Positions 28,115 through 38,939 of a DNA stretch of 64,000 nt are shown here, in pieces; the stretch's first letter is position 1; each line of letters begins with the position of its first letter. This DNA is from Anas platyrhynchos (lineage: Eukaryota; Chordata; Aves; Anseriformes; Anatidae), in assembly GCF_047663525.1 (NCBI RefSeq), contig NC_092589.1, positions 29,013,001 to 29,077,000 of the forward strand, in the 5' to 3' direction. Below the pieces are notes generated by a model. It was not told where the DNA came from, searched no databases, and saw nothing but the letters and a program-made list of their open reading frames with translations. A program made the translations under genes and the position numbers.

Positions 28115-28684
28115 AACATGTATAAAGAAGATAAACTGCCATTTTGACCTCTTTAGGCTAAATTTAGGACTTCTGCTGAGCATTCCAATTGTGCTTACTT
28201 GATCTTCTCTGAACATAAATGAAATAGTAATTACATATCTCATGTTATTTGAGTGAGGCTGACCAGATTCAATGTTGGGAAGGACTTGCTCAATTTTCTA
28301 AATAATTTTATGTAAGCTCTTAATATGACGGCATTGGCAAGGGTGGGGACAAAGCATAATAAAACATTAGCTGTAAAGTTTGCTTGCCAATTGTTGCATA
28401 AATCAATGCTTTGGTATTACTTAAGGCTCCAGAACAAATTTCCTAAAGTGCTCTATACTGTGACATTTTAAACTCAAATGTTTTAAGAGAAATTAAGACC
28501 TTGAGACATGATGCAAACACTGCCTGAATTATAACTCTCCAAACTGTTTGTCATCTTTTCTCAGAATTGAAGATTGCAGTAGTTAAATGTAATTGATTTT
28601 AATCTCTTTTCTGTATATGTTTCCAGTGAAAATTATCTATAAAAAGATAGGGAGGGAAATACTTAATTCTTTCTTTATGTTTTT

Positions 28685-29240
28685 CATAGCATTATAGAAT
28701 AGCCGAGGTTGGAAGGAACCTCCAAAGATCATCAGGTCCAACCTTTCATGTGAAAAAGGAGCACAGATGAGATTATCTAGTATCCTGTTCAAACAGATCT
28801 TGAAAACCTCACATGCTGGGGATTCTATCACATCCCTGGGAGGTTTTCCCAGTGATTGATTGTTCTTACTATAATAAGTCAAGAAGAAACCTCCCCCAGT
28901 GCAAATTGTACACACTGCCCCTTGTCTTTTCCACGTGGCTACATGTGAAGAGGGAGCCCCTGTCCAGTGCCCCCATTTAAGCACTAGGCTACTGTGGTTA
29001 GGTCCCCCCAAGCCACTTCTTCTGGCTCCAACCTAACTCCTTTGACTCCTTCAGTATTTCCTTATAGGGCTGGTTCTCAGCCCTTTGATTATCATTGTGG
29101 CCCTTATTTGGACCTTCTCCAGTCTTTTTGCATCTTTTCTGAATTGTGGTGACCAGAACTGGACATAGCACTCCAGGTGTAAGCACTGAGTAGGGTGGGA
29201 TGTTCACATCTCTGTCTCTGACACTCATTACCAGCTGTCT
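28685..29240 (-). mobile_element. CR1 LINE, older 5'-truncated copy
   Basis: The + strand opens with ATAGAATAGCCGAGGTTGG, then AAAGATCATCAGGTCCAACC, the reverse complement of a CR1 3' end. The far part reads GACCTTCTCCAGTCTTTTTG, then GGTGACCAGAACTGGACATA and CACTCCAGGTGTAAGCAC. This corresponds to the end of ORF2 on the minus strand. The coding frame is broken and the copy is diverged, so it is older than the copy at 25,771. The outer boundary near 29,240 is approximate, because similarity fades gradually. Confidence 0.9.
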
Positions 29241-29386
29241 CTTAAGAGATGAAGTTCCTCCTTCCACGATAGCCAAAGATGTGAATTTTGGTACAGTGAA
29301 GGTCTTGGATTAAAAGATAAAGAGAGAGTTATGTGACGATACACCATTTAAGGGCAGAAAAATAACACACACAGGGTATGAGAACA

Positions 29387-29969
29387 TGCCCTGGTTTCAA
29401 TTAGGACAGAGTTAATTTTCTTCCTAGTAGCTGGTAGAATGTTACATTTTGGCTTAGGATGAGAAGAGCGCTGATAACACCCTGATGTTTTAATTGTTGC
29501 AGAGCAGTGCTTACACCAAGCCAAGGACGTTTCAGCTTCTCACTGTCCTGCCAACGGGCAGGCTGGGGGTGCAGCAAGAGCTGGGAGGGGACAGATCCAG
29601 AACAGCTGACCCAAACTAGCCAAAGGGGTATTCCATACCATCTGATGTCATGCTAATCAATATATACGGGTGGCTAGCCGGGGGGAGGAGGGTCAGACTG
29701 TTCAGGGTTAGGCTGGGCATCGGTCAGCGGGTGGTGAGCAATTGCACTGTGCATCATTTGTTTCGTAGACATTATTAATAGTAATACTATTATCATCATT
29801 ATTGTTATTATTATTGTTGTTATTGTTATTTTCCTGTCTTAATAAACCGTCTTTATCTCAACTCACAGGCTTCGCTTTCCCATTTCTCTCCCCCATCCCA
29901 GAGAGGGAGGGGGGAGGGTGAGCAAACGGCTGGGTGGTGTTTAGCTGCTGGCCGGGTTAAACCACAACA
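29387..29969 (+). mobile_element. Solo LTR of an avian endogenous retrovirus (ERVL-like)
   Basis: The 583-base element starts TGCCCTGGTTTCAATTAGG and ends GGGTTAAACCACAACA, giving the TG...CA ends and short imperfect terminal inverted repeat of an LTR. Inside are a TATA-like TATATA (29,661) and an AATAAA signal (29,841) after an ATT/GTT microsatellite, then a GC-richer end. I recognise the pattern (ACAGAGTTAATTTTCTTCCT, GGTGGTGAGCAATTGCA) as a family dispersed in many bird genomes. No internal retroviral genes flank it, so it is a solo LTR left by recombination. The five bases on each side do not match as an obvious duplication. The ERVL class is an assignment from memory. Confidence 0.85.
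29761..29831 (+). repeat. ATT/GTT trinucleotide microsatellite inside the LTR
   Basis: Runs of ATTATTAATAGTAATACTAT followed by TTATTATTATTGTTGTTATT sit between the TATA-like box and the AATAAA signal of the LTR. The position is characteristic of this LTR family, and length probably varies between copies. Confidence 0.85.
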
Positions 29970-32900
29970 GTACTCAGAAGGAAGAAATGGAACTGAAGAG
30001 GAAGCTGAATTAGAAAGTGGCAAAATAATATAGGTCTTTGAAATTATCAACAATTTCAGAGGAAGAAATGAATGAAGATAAAAAACTACAGGAGAAGGAA
30101 AGGGATTCTGTTTTGTAGCCAGAAGCAAGTCACCTGACATTTTAAAAACATTCTTGGTCCTCATATGATCTCAGAGAAATCATGCAACAAGATGAGTATC
30201 ACACCAAAAAATCTTGGATACAGTGGTGGAGATTAATGCAAAGGAGAGTTGTTCAGAACAAGAAGTTCAGCAGGACAGTTGTTATTAGCAGATTAGATAC
30301 TAGGTACAATGCAGATATTGAATTGAGTAAGAAAGGTATAAGGATACAAGAGATTTGGAGTAGGTATAGTGAGCAGGTACAGTAAATTGGCAAAATTTTA
30401 ACTTCTGTTGCTCATGGGAGAGACTTTTATTTCCTAACTGGATCACACTATTTGCTGTAGGTAACTAGCCATATAAAAGTTGTAGTTCAATGGTGGCCTC
30501 TATGTGTGGCATAACTCTTTTGACACAAAAACGTCATCATCCTAATTGTATTTCCTGACTTTATCTGGGCATCTGGATTATTCAGCAGCACCATTATTCT
30601 TTTGTCTTACTCTAGTCAAATAGATCGCCAGCTGTTCATCTGTAGTGTATTTGCTTTACAGAAACAATCAGCATCAGAACTCGGCTTATTATAATAACTG
30701 TTCAGCTGACAATAGGAAAGCTGTGTTAACTACAAAAACAGTAGGAATTCACCGTGCTAATTAGGCTTTGGGTCCCTGGTGATAAGCATTAACCAAGCAT
30801 ATAAAACCTAAGCTTTGAATCCAGTTTTGTGTGCACATTGCAGCCGTACTTGTCTTAGGGTAGACAAGTCCCACCTGAACTAGTTCAGTCCAGTCAGGAC
30901 TGAACCATGCTAGTTGCTTTACTATGTTGCAGTCAATAGAACAGGCAAATGACAAAATACTTGAATACAAATCAAAATAATTGGACCACTGAGAAAATCC
31001 AGTTGTGGGGTACTTTAAGGGATAACCATAATGCTGATTTGCCTGTGTCTTCTGTATGGGAACTTGGTGGAGAGAGCTAGTCTTCTGTAGAAATGATTCA
31101 ATTAAGTGCACAAAATAGTTCCACAGCTAGTCTTTTTTAGTCTTTTTTTTTTTTTTTTTTTCTACATAGGATGCCTAGAAAGAATAGCTCTCAAGGCCTT
31201 GAATCAGGATTCATAAATTCCTCTCATGTCCCTGGTCTCTCACCTATTATGAAAGTATATAAGGCCCTAAGACAAAAGTAGTGGGCCAACTAAGGCTATG
31301 CATGTGTGTACAAGGCAAGCTGAGGAGAAGCCACTACTGTGCAAAAGCAACATTTATGCCAGACACTGCATTTATCCTGATTATTCTCTGCAGTATCTTC
31401 CCCTGACCTCTGTTTAAGGGATGAACTTGTATTATTATAACTGCTACAGCAACTTCACTTTAAGCTGTACTATAAAGATACAAAAAAGGCAGAAATTTGA
31501 AAGCAGCAATCACAAATCCCTGGATGGGTGACTCTTGCTGATCATCATGTGACAACAAAGGATCACAGTAAAACCATGTGATATGTATGTGGTACATGCT
31601 ACTTCAGCTTTCCTTTGGTCTTCTCAGAGCTCTTTTCACTTTTGGCTACTTAGTGTTTATTTTTTTGCAGTGTTGGATACTGGCTGACAATTTTAATTTC
31701 AGTATGCTTCAGTCATTCCAGCTGCAAAGGCTGTCATCCTATAAACTCTTAAACAGATGGAGACATTCACATTTGTACTATTCACCTATTCTGTAATGAA
31801 GTAAGCCAAGGCCTAGGAAAGGGACATTTTGCTGTATCATACCAGGTTGGATACATTTAATCCCAAATCTGATTATGGAAAGACTATCCAAAATACATTC
31901 TAATTGCTAAGTGTATTTGAAACATTGCCACAAATCTGTACAAAACTGTTGCCTCAACCTCGAAATTGTCCCATTCTGTAAGCTACTGCAGGTGGTTTAA
32001 AAAGTAAACTGGCCCCAGGTTTTTTTCTTTCTCAGGAGAATGTATTTATTGCAATTGAGAGCAGGATGGTTGCTGTTATGAGAAGAATGGAAAGGTGATC
32101 TATAAAAGGCAATCCTTTTTTATTGGACCCAAACTCTGCACATGCACGTATGTATGCATATGTCTGGAACAGAACAGGAGCTGACATCTAAAAGAAACTG
32201 GTGAAAAACTGAAGTAATATCTCTGCATAACTGAAAAAGAAAGGAAAAAAAAAAAAAGAAAAAAGAAAAAGAAAAGGCACTGGCTGATATCTTTAAAAAC
32301 AGAGAGAAGAATCCTAGGACAAACTTCATCTTTGTCAACTTTGCCTTTAGACTAGTAAATACTTTTTATAGTGGAAAAGATAAAATTGGAGCCCTAAGTA
32401 TTTAACTTAATCCCTTGCCTCCTGCAGAAACAGACCAGGCTCAAAATTTGCCATTGTTTCATGGCATTTTAGGCTCTTTGTAGGCAAAAATGTCTACTGA
32501 TATGATCAAAGTCCACATTTTTCAACCCTGTCATTAAGTACTCTGGGCATAGTCCAACAAAACCAAAAAGACAATGCATAATTTTCTGCTTGATTTAACA
32601 GAATATGTTCTTCTCTAAGGAATGAAAATGAAGAGGCCCAGTTTCCTACAGATTTATATTCTTTGTTCCTTTCTCTGTGCTCTAGGGCAATAAATCCCTT
32701 CTCCTCTGCTCTCATCTTTCTCTATGAAATCCTTGCTTGTGGTAGCTAATCTTAAAACTATGTGAATTCTATTTGATCGACTGACAGTCAGTCTTGCTTA
32801 GCTTTCTCTCCTTCTACCTAAATGCTGAATCTGGGTGTGAATTTTGTAGGAATTTAATGATCTTCATTTTAAAAACCTGGTTGAAGTTTCCTACTGTGTT

Positions 32901-34379
32901 CACAAGCTATTAAGAGGTCTGAAGAAACACATTTATTGCATAAATTTAACTCTTGGAAAATAAAATTTATAACTTTGACTTTTGACTGTATTTTACAGTT
33001 GTTTAAATAGTAGAGACTTATACACAAAGCAAATTAAATGCAACAGTGTAGGCTATATCATGAAAAAAATAAAAAGGATCAGCTGACCAGGCGAGCAGAT
33101 AAGCACAGATATGAGCAAACAACTGCTAGGTACCTGCATTTGATATAAAATTTGACTGAAATGAACTTTGTGCAAGGAAGAGTGGGGGCTGTGCCACCAG
33201 ATATCTCTATTATCAGACTACGATATATATTGGGGAACAAAATAGACCTTCACACTTCTCTGCCGCTTGGCTTTGGTTGCAATATTAGTGTAGTGTCTTG
33301 TGCTCCAAATACAGGAGTCCCTGGCTGCACTATCTGCAAAATCCTGGATTTTCAGAGACTGCTTCTGTGACCTGACCCTGACCTGCAATGCATACATTGC
33401 TGAAATGCTGGCAGGGTTTTGTGCGCAGCTGTTCAGCCAACCCTTCCTCTCTAAGTAGATGTAGAAGGTTCATATGCTGAAAAGTATATTTTACAATAAA
33501 ACAGCAATAAGGATACTGAAATGTTAGGGGAAAACAATAAAAAAAAAAATCAAATGTGCATGCTTTTTGCTGTGTCAAGCTGATCATATCCTCAAACAAC
33601 AACAAACATCTGTTTCACTATGCACGAATACTTTATTGTATTTAGGTAAGAAATCCAGGAGGTTCAATGCTTCACAAAAATTTTGGCTCCTAAGCAGTGT
33701 GCACACTGCAGCATAGTATTTGGCAAGCATTACGTTGCTGGAGATCCTATCTTTTCAGATATGTTTATTTGAAATGTTAGTTCTTGCTACCTAGAAATTA
33801 TGCAGGAGAAAGTTGAGCACTTTGTAGCAGGCATTTGAAAAACATACTCAACATTTTCTCATGCACTTAATAAAAGCTTCTAGGCAGGACAAGCACTTCC
33901 ATTTGATCTCTGCTTATTCAATTCAAGCTCCTTATAAAAGGAATCTTTCCATAGGTAAAGCAGATTTCTCATCAGCTGGATGGCCTCTGCTTAATATAAA
34001 TGCGATGCAAGAGGCCTGGTTTCATACTGCTCAGACGTATATTAAAAGAAATAAAGAAAAAAGAAAAAGCAGAACCTTATATCCAGTAAATGAGGCAATG
34101 GCAGGACCAACTTAATCCCTAGCCACTGTGGTCTCATAACCCACATTAGATTTCCTCATCTCCTGACTTGGTCTTCAGCACTTGCCAGTAGGAGAGGGGA
34201 AGTAAGCCTGCTCAAGTCTGTCAAGTCATAAAAGGCAATTCTGTCTACAGCTGAAGGAGGTGGTGGCAGGGGGAGCAGGAAATGATTTTCAACCCTACTA
34301 GCACAGAACACTACTTCGGCAGTACAAGGGAGCATGTAATGGTAATTAATGCCTCCTGGGAAGATAACCTTTCCCGAAG

Positions 34380-34830
34380 AAGGGGAGGAGAGGCTGGAGG
34401 CGCCACAATGCCAGTGGCACAGAGCCTACCTCCTTGCTTGCTGGCGTGCTAGACATGCTGGAGCCCCACCATGGGGCCTGAGCCCTGCAGTACTGTGCTG
34501 AGACTCTCATCATGGCCGCCTTGTCCTCAGCCTTCTACTTCCATCCTTTTCTAGTCAGAGGCAAGGCAGAGGGTCTGCCAGTAGCAGCCCAGGCCTTGCC
34601 TGCGGCCTCGGTCAGGGGATGGAGCTGCCTTCAGCAGGTCTTTGCCCAGGCCACCATGCTGTGGCTTACTCCTATCAGAGCACCTGCACTGGGCTGCAGT
34701 GGCCTCCCCCTGCCCCATCTGCTGAGTCTTTTGGAGGGCTTGGCTTGCGGTTTCCTTCTCGTGGGATCACACCTGTGAAGCCTGACACTGTCCCAAAGGA
34801 AGGACCATAGCAGTGCTGTTTTTAGGTCAA
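34380..34830. other. GC-richer patch of unknown nature
   Basis: About 450 bases are clearly richer in G and C than the flanks and contain a few CpGs (GGAGGCGCC, ATGGCCGCC). Both strands carry short ORFs, the longest 88 codons, with no recognised domain. It could be a decayed retroposon, a non-coding exon or a small regulatory region. Confidence 0.35.
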
Positions 34831-35211
34831 CAGCAGTAGCAGGGTGTTTACCTTTCATTTATTGGAGATTAATTAAATATACTAGCTTAACAACTACAAT
34901 AATGGTAAAATAAAATATCACAGCTGATAAATTATGGTAAAAATGGAAAGAGCTCCTAACACTGGCAGACATACATCCCAGGCAAGCTCCATCTCCGCAG
35001 GGTGCGCTCCCTCAGATACCTCTCTGCCTCCCTAGGAAGCCTGTGTTTGTGCTGGGCCACCCAAGGCTCTTTGTGAGAAATCTGTGAGGAAATTACCTCC
35101 TATGGTCCCAGTCCCCCTGGGTTTTGCCATCCTAAAGAACCACCTTGACCTAGTTGTGGTCCAGGAGAGCCCAGGCTTGCACCCAGGTGGGGGCAATTGG
35201 TGCTGCTGGCA

Positions 35212-35265
35212 GCCCTGCCCTGCCCTGCCCTGCCCTGCCCTCCCCTTCCTTTCCTTTCCCCTCCA
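35212..35265 (+). repeat. (CCCTG)n tandem repeat followed by a pyrimidine tract
   Basis: About five to six CCCTG units run into CTCCCCTTCCTTTCCTTTCC. The minus strand is a purine tract with repeated GGG runs. Confidence 0.9.
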
Positions 35266-37389
35266 CCTGAGCCCAGGCTAGGCTGGCTGGTAGTGCTGGG
35301 GCTGTCCTGTTGTTAAAAGTAATCCCAGTCTCCAATAGCTGTTTCCTTTTCTGAGTGGAATGTGTTAACGTGGAAGTATCTGAGAATGCAAGGACGATGT
35401 GTCTTGAACTGTAAGTTTTAAACTTCCTCTGTGTGCTGCTGTTAGCATCTCCTGACCTTTACAGAAGACTAAGGCGTGAGGGGGGATCTCAGGCCTATGC
35501 CTGGGATCTCTCCTCTTGAACTTTTGACTGGCCACTGGCATGTTATATTCAATGAGGTAGACAGGCTCCAGGACCAGCCTAAGTTGCTTGTTGTCTATAA
35601 CAAGCTAAGAACAAGGTATATACTAAAAATGAAGTATTCTTCTTGAACCTTGGGAAAACAAACAAACAAACAAGCAAGTTCATTTCCCCATTTACTTTCT
35701 ATTGAAAGGGGTTTTCGCTTGTTTTTGTTCTTTGGTGTACAGAGTTGAATGCAATCTTAGTTTTTCAAATGAAGCTTATGAAGATCCCAAAATGCTCTGG
35801 TTGCTGCTGTCTTTAATAATATTATGTTTCTTGTCAGAAGCTAAGCACTTAAAATATTTAATTAGTTTTTATATTTGGTTGATATTAACTGTTTGTACTT
35901 CTCAGCAAATGCTTTTTGAGAGTTGTATCTATCACTGCCACTTTAGAGTAACTGTAAATGCCTTTTATGCCTTCTGTATATTAAACAGCAGTTCACGTAC
36001 AAAGCTTTTTGCGTAAGTATGTATGAATAATATCATTTTAGTGATACTATTTCCCCATATTGATCAGAAATACTACCTGGACTTCACATTTGTTTCAGAT
36101 ATGACATTCAGAAAGATTATTCAGAAAGTGTATATATGTGTATTTCCACTACATATTTCTTATAGTTCTTTTTCTTTTAGGTTTACAGTCATAAATTTAA
36201 AAAAAAAAAAAAAATACTATGACATGCTTAAACTCAGGTAATATCCTTATCCATACATTTTTAAAAAACTAATAAAATTCCTCATCAGGATGTGCTGTAT
36301 GAAAGCTAGGACGTAGTGTAAGTACATGATGCATTTGTAGAGAGATAAGTTTCTAGCATCTAATTAAAAAACAAAGATCAGTCTTTCACTTGACTGTGTT
36401 ATTAACCCAGCTTTGTTGATAGCTTGATTTTGCAGTGTAATTGACAGCATGATTACTGCTGGTGAATTATCATTAGTAGTAATGGGAGTGTATTGAGACT
36501 GTGAGTTTCTGGAGAAGAAGAGTGGGGAATGCTTTAGAACACCTCGCTAAATCTGCATTTCCTTTACATGTTCAGTCCACAGTACCTTAATTTTATTTCT
36601 GTACTATGTTTATTTTGGGAAGTTTTTAGTGGGTTGAGAGGCTTTAGATGGGGTTGGAGGCTACAATACTTCAGTTGTAATCAAATGTTTCATTCTTGTC
36701 AGGTCTGTAATGAGTAAAAATCCCTCTCACGTCAAGGTAGTATTCTACTATTGTGGTTCCTTCCAATTGTGCCTTAGGTAATTCTTAGTGTGTATCTTCA
36801 GATGCAGTAGATTATTTGAGCTTTTGAAAGCCTTTTTCAAGTATGCAATAATGTCATACAAGTTTAAGTACAAAAAAATTAGAAACTAAGATAACAGAAT
36901 CTAAATTGAAATAATTAATTAAGGTAACAGAAAACAAAAGCAGGAATGGAGACAAAAGGCAAATGACCTAATGCTGTTCTTGCAGATTTTGCTTCACTAG
37001 CTTTTGTTAGTATACTTATGTGTTTTTTTTGTTTTTGTTTTGTTTTTTTTTACTAAATTATAAAATTGAAAAAGAAGAAAAAAGTAGATGAATTCTGCTA
37101 TTAGATAAGTGAAAACTAGAAAAAACACTGAATGTACAGAATCATGTGATGTGCTTAAAACTTTTGAGTTCTTGTGGATGGAAATACTTCTGGTGCCTAA
37201 GCCACAGGCCCTTCAGGACAGGACTTGCATCAGAGCAGTTAGTGAACAAAAAGCACAAGGAAAAAATTATGATGGTTCAGAATGATTTAGTTATGTGTAT
37301 TATTGACAGTGCTCTTCTTTCCCAACTGAATTAACAGTAATTATTTAACAATGATAACAGCCCAAATTTGTAAAGATTTGGTAGACTCT

Positions 37390-37430
37390 GGGGGGGTGGA
37401 AGAGCATGGGGCAGGGGGGGAGCGGGGCGG
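37390..37430 (+). promoter_or_regulatory. G-rich/GC-box cluster, possible FMN2 promoter element or G-quadruplex
   Basis: Runs of 7, 4, 7 and 4 G occur in 38 bases, ending in GGGGCGGCG, which is an Sp1-type GC box. The last three runs alone satisfy the G3+N1-7 quadruplex pattern. The cluster sits about 1.1 kb before the FMN2 acceptor in otherwise AT-rich DNA, and a good GTGAGT donor lies just downstream at 37,453. A promoter role is inference only. Confidence 0.3.
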
Positions 37431-38469
37431 CGCTTACAGATGTTTTTAAAGTGTGAGTGATATTTTTTTCTTATTAAATATATATTAAGGCAGAGAAAAG
37501 CAAGTGAAACCTCTCATAGGTGGAGAATGATATCAAAAGTAATAATTAATTGCATCCTACTGATTTACTTATCTGGAATAATGTATTATTTTAAGCAAAA
37601 GGGAAATTGCTGCTGAAGGAGCTCAGAAGTGTGAGGAATGCGTAAAGTCCTTCATAGAAAATGAACCAAGTAGACCAGGCAGTTTAGAGAGAGATATCAG
37701 ATTTTTGGCTTGATTTGAATCACAATACTGAACTGATCCAAATTGGTGATTCAGTATGCTTTTGCTCTTTGGTTTCTATTGGAGTTACTTTAAATCTAAA
37801 TTTTAAAAGGGGGAGTAAGTACCTGTCTGGAAGTTCAGGAAATGTAGCTATGAGGTATGGATGCTTATACATCTAAACCAAAAATGGAGGAAAAGAAACA
37901 ATTGTTGCACAAGGTTCCAAAATAGTTAGCAAGCATCTGAGTTTGAATCAATTATTAAATATATAGGGTGAAATGGAGGAATGCTTCACTGTATCTTTTT
38001 CCTTAGTTGCATTTGAATAGTTCTATTTTTTGTTGTTTGTTTTTTCTTCTTGTTTCATGCCAGATGTTCTTATCAGGGAAAACAATGGTGGTGTGTTAAT
38101 ATTGATGAGTTGAATCTCCTGGGAATAATAGTATATGTACCTTCTCAGAATACAAATTGTGGGAGGCTTTTTATAATGTAATTACCATGATGCATTGAAT
38201 TTTAAGTACAACTCTTTAAAACTGTGGAAAGAACTCTTTGTTTGTTATCTTTATTCTATCTACTTTCAGAGTGACTTTCCTTTTAAAATTATTTATCATG
38301 TTTTGGTGGCCTTTAGAAAGTAAACATGTAAATCACCAGAGGTACTCTGTAAGCTGTCAGAGTAGCATATGCTTAAGCACCTTATAAATTATTGAATAAT
38401 TATAATATTTATCTTTCCAAAGTTATTAGTTTATTCATTTGAACAATTGTAGAATAATTAAAGTACCCT

Positions 38470-38503
38470 TCTTTAACTTTTATTTTTTTCCTTCCCCCTC
38501 CAG
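38470..38503 (+). promoter_or_regulatory. FMN2: Splice acceptor before the first FMN2 coding exon
   Basis: A continuous pyrimidine tract (TTTAACTTTTATTTTTTTCC, then TTCCCCCTCC) runs into CAG at 38,501-38,503. It has the look of a strong vertebrate 3' splice site and implies at least one upstream leader exon. It could be unused if transcription starts inside or just before this exon. Confidence 0.6.
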
Positions 38504-38939
38504 GAACATGAACATTGAAGTCCAGAAATTATAAATGATTTGGTGACACACTGAGCTTGCAATGCAGGCAATAAAAACTGTGGAAAAAGAAGTGACTTTT
38601 ATAAAGGAGATACTTTTCACAGAATCTTTCCTAAAGAAACAGGAGTGCAGCAGAAACCCAGAGAGCAGGCGGCTCTGTGAGCAGCAGCCATTGGAAGGAG
38701 CTGTCTGCAGCTCACAGTGCTGTACTGAGCATGTCCCAGCGGAGCCCAGTGCAAGCAGCACATTATGCAAAAAGGCAGCTGTAGCAGATGGGAGAGAGGC
38801 ACAGCAAGCATTTGCTTCACTTGCATCACCACCGCCTGAAAACAAACCTGGATCGCTAGAGGGGATCTTGCCGGCAGGCCAAAGGAAAGAAAACCGGGAG
38901 CATGGCTTGATTACCGAAGGTGTTGCACTGCGAAAAATC
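38504..38939 (+). other. FMN2: FMN2 5' UTR part of the first coding exon, with an in-frame upstream extension
   Basis: The interval lies between a strong acceptor (CCTTCCCCCTCCAG, ending 38,503) and the MGNQ start codon. It holds a short upstream ORF (ATG at 38,508, stop within nine codons). It also holds an in-frame ATG at 38,562 with no stop before 38,940, which would add 126 residues; the preceding in-frame stop is TGA at 38,544. The context of the 38,562 ATG is weaker (G at -3, C at +4). The extension resembles no family I know, so I treat it as 5' UTR that happens to be open, but an extended isoform is possible. Confidence 0.7.

Larger units (their letters stand above)
29970..38469. other. 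Non-coding DNA between the solo LTR and FMN2
   Basis: No coding region is supported. The stretch contains T/A tracts, a purine tract near 32,240-32,277, a GC-richer patch (34,380-34,830), a CCCTG tandem tract (35,212) and a G-rich/GC-box cluster at 37,390-37,430. The FMN2 promoter and leader exon probably lie in this stretch or further upstream. Confidence 0.6.

Noticed and set aside
29387-29969. Retroviral gag, pol or env genes near the LTR
   Set aside because: Flanking DNA shows no retroviral reading frames; the LTR stands alone.
1-38000. CHRM3 coding exon expected upstream by synteny
   Set aside because: CHRM3 needs a single open frame of nearly 600 codons; none of that length exists in the window.
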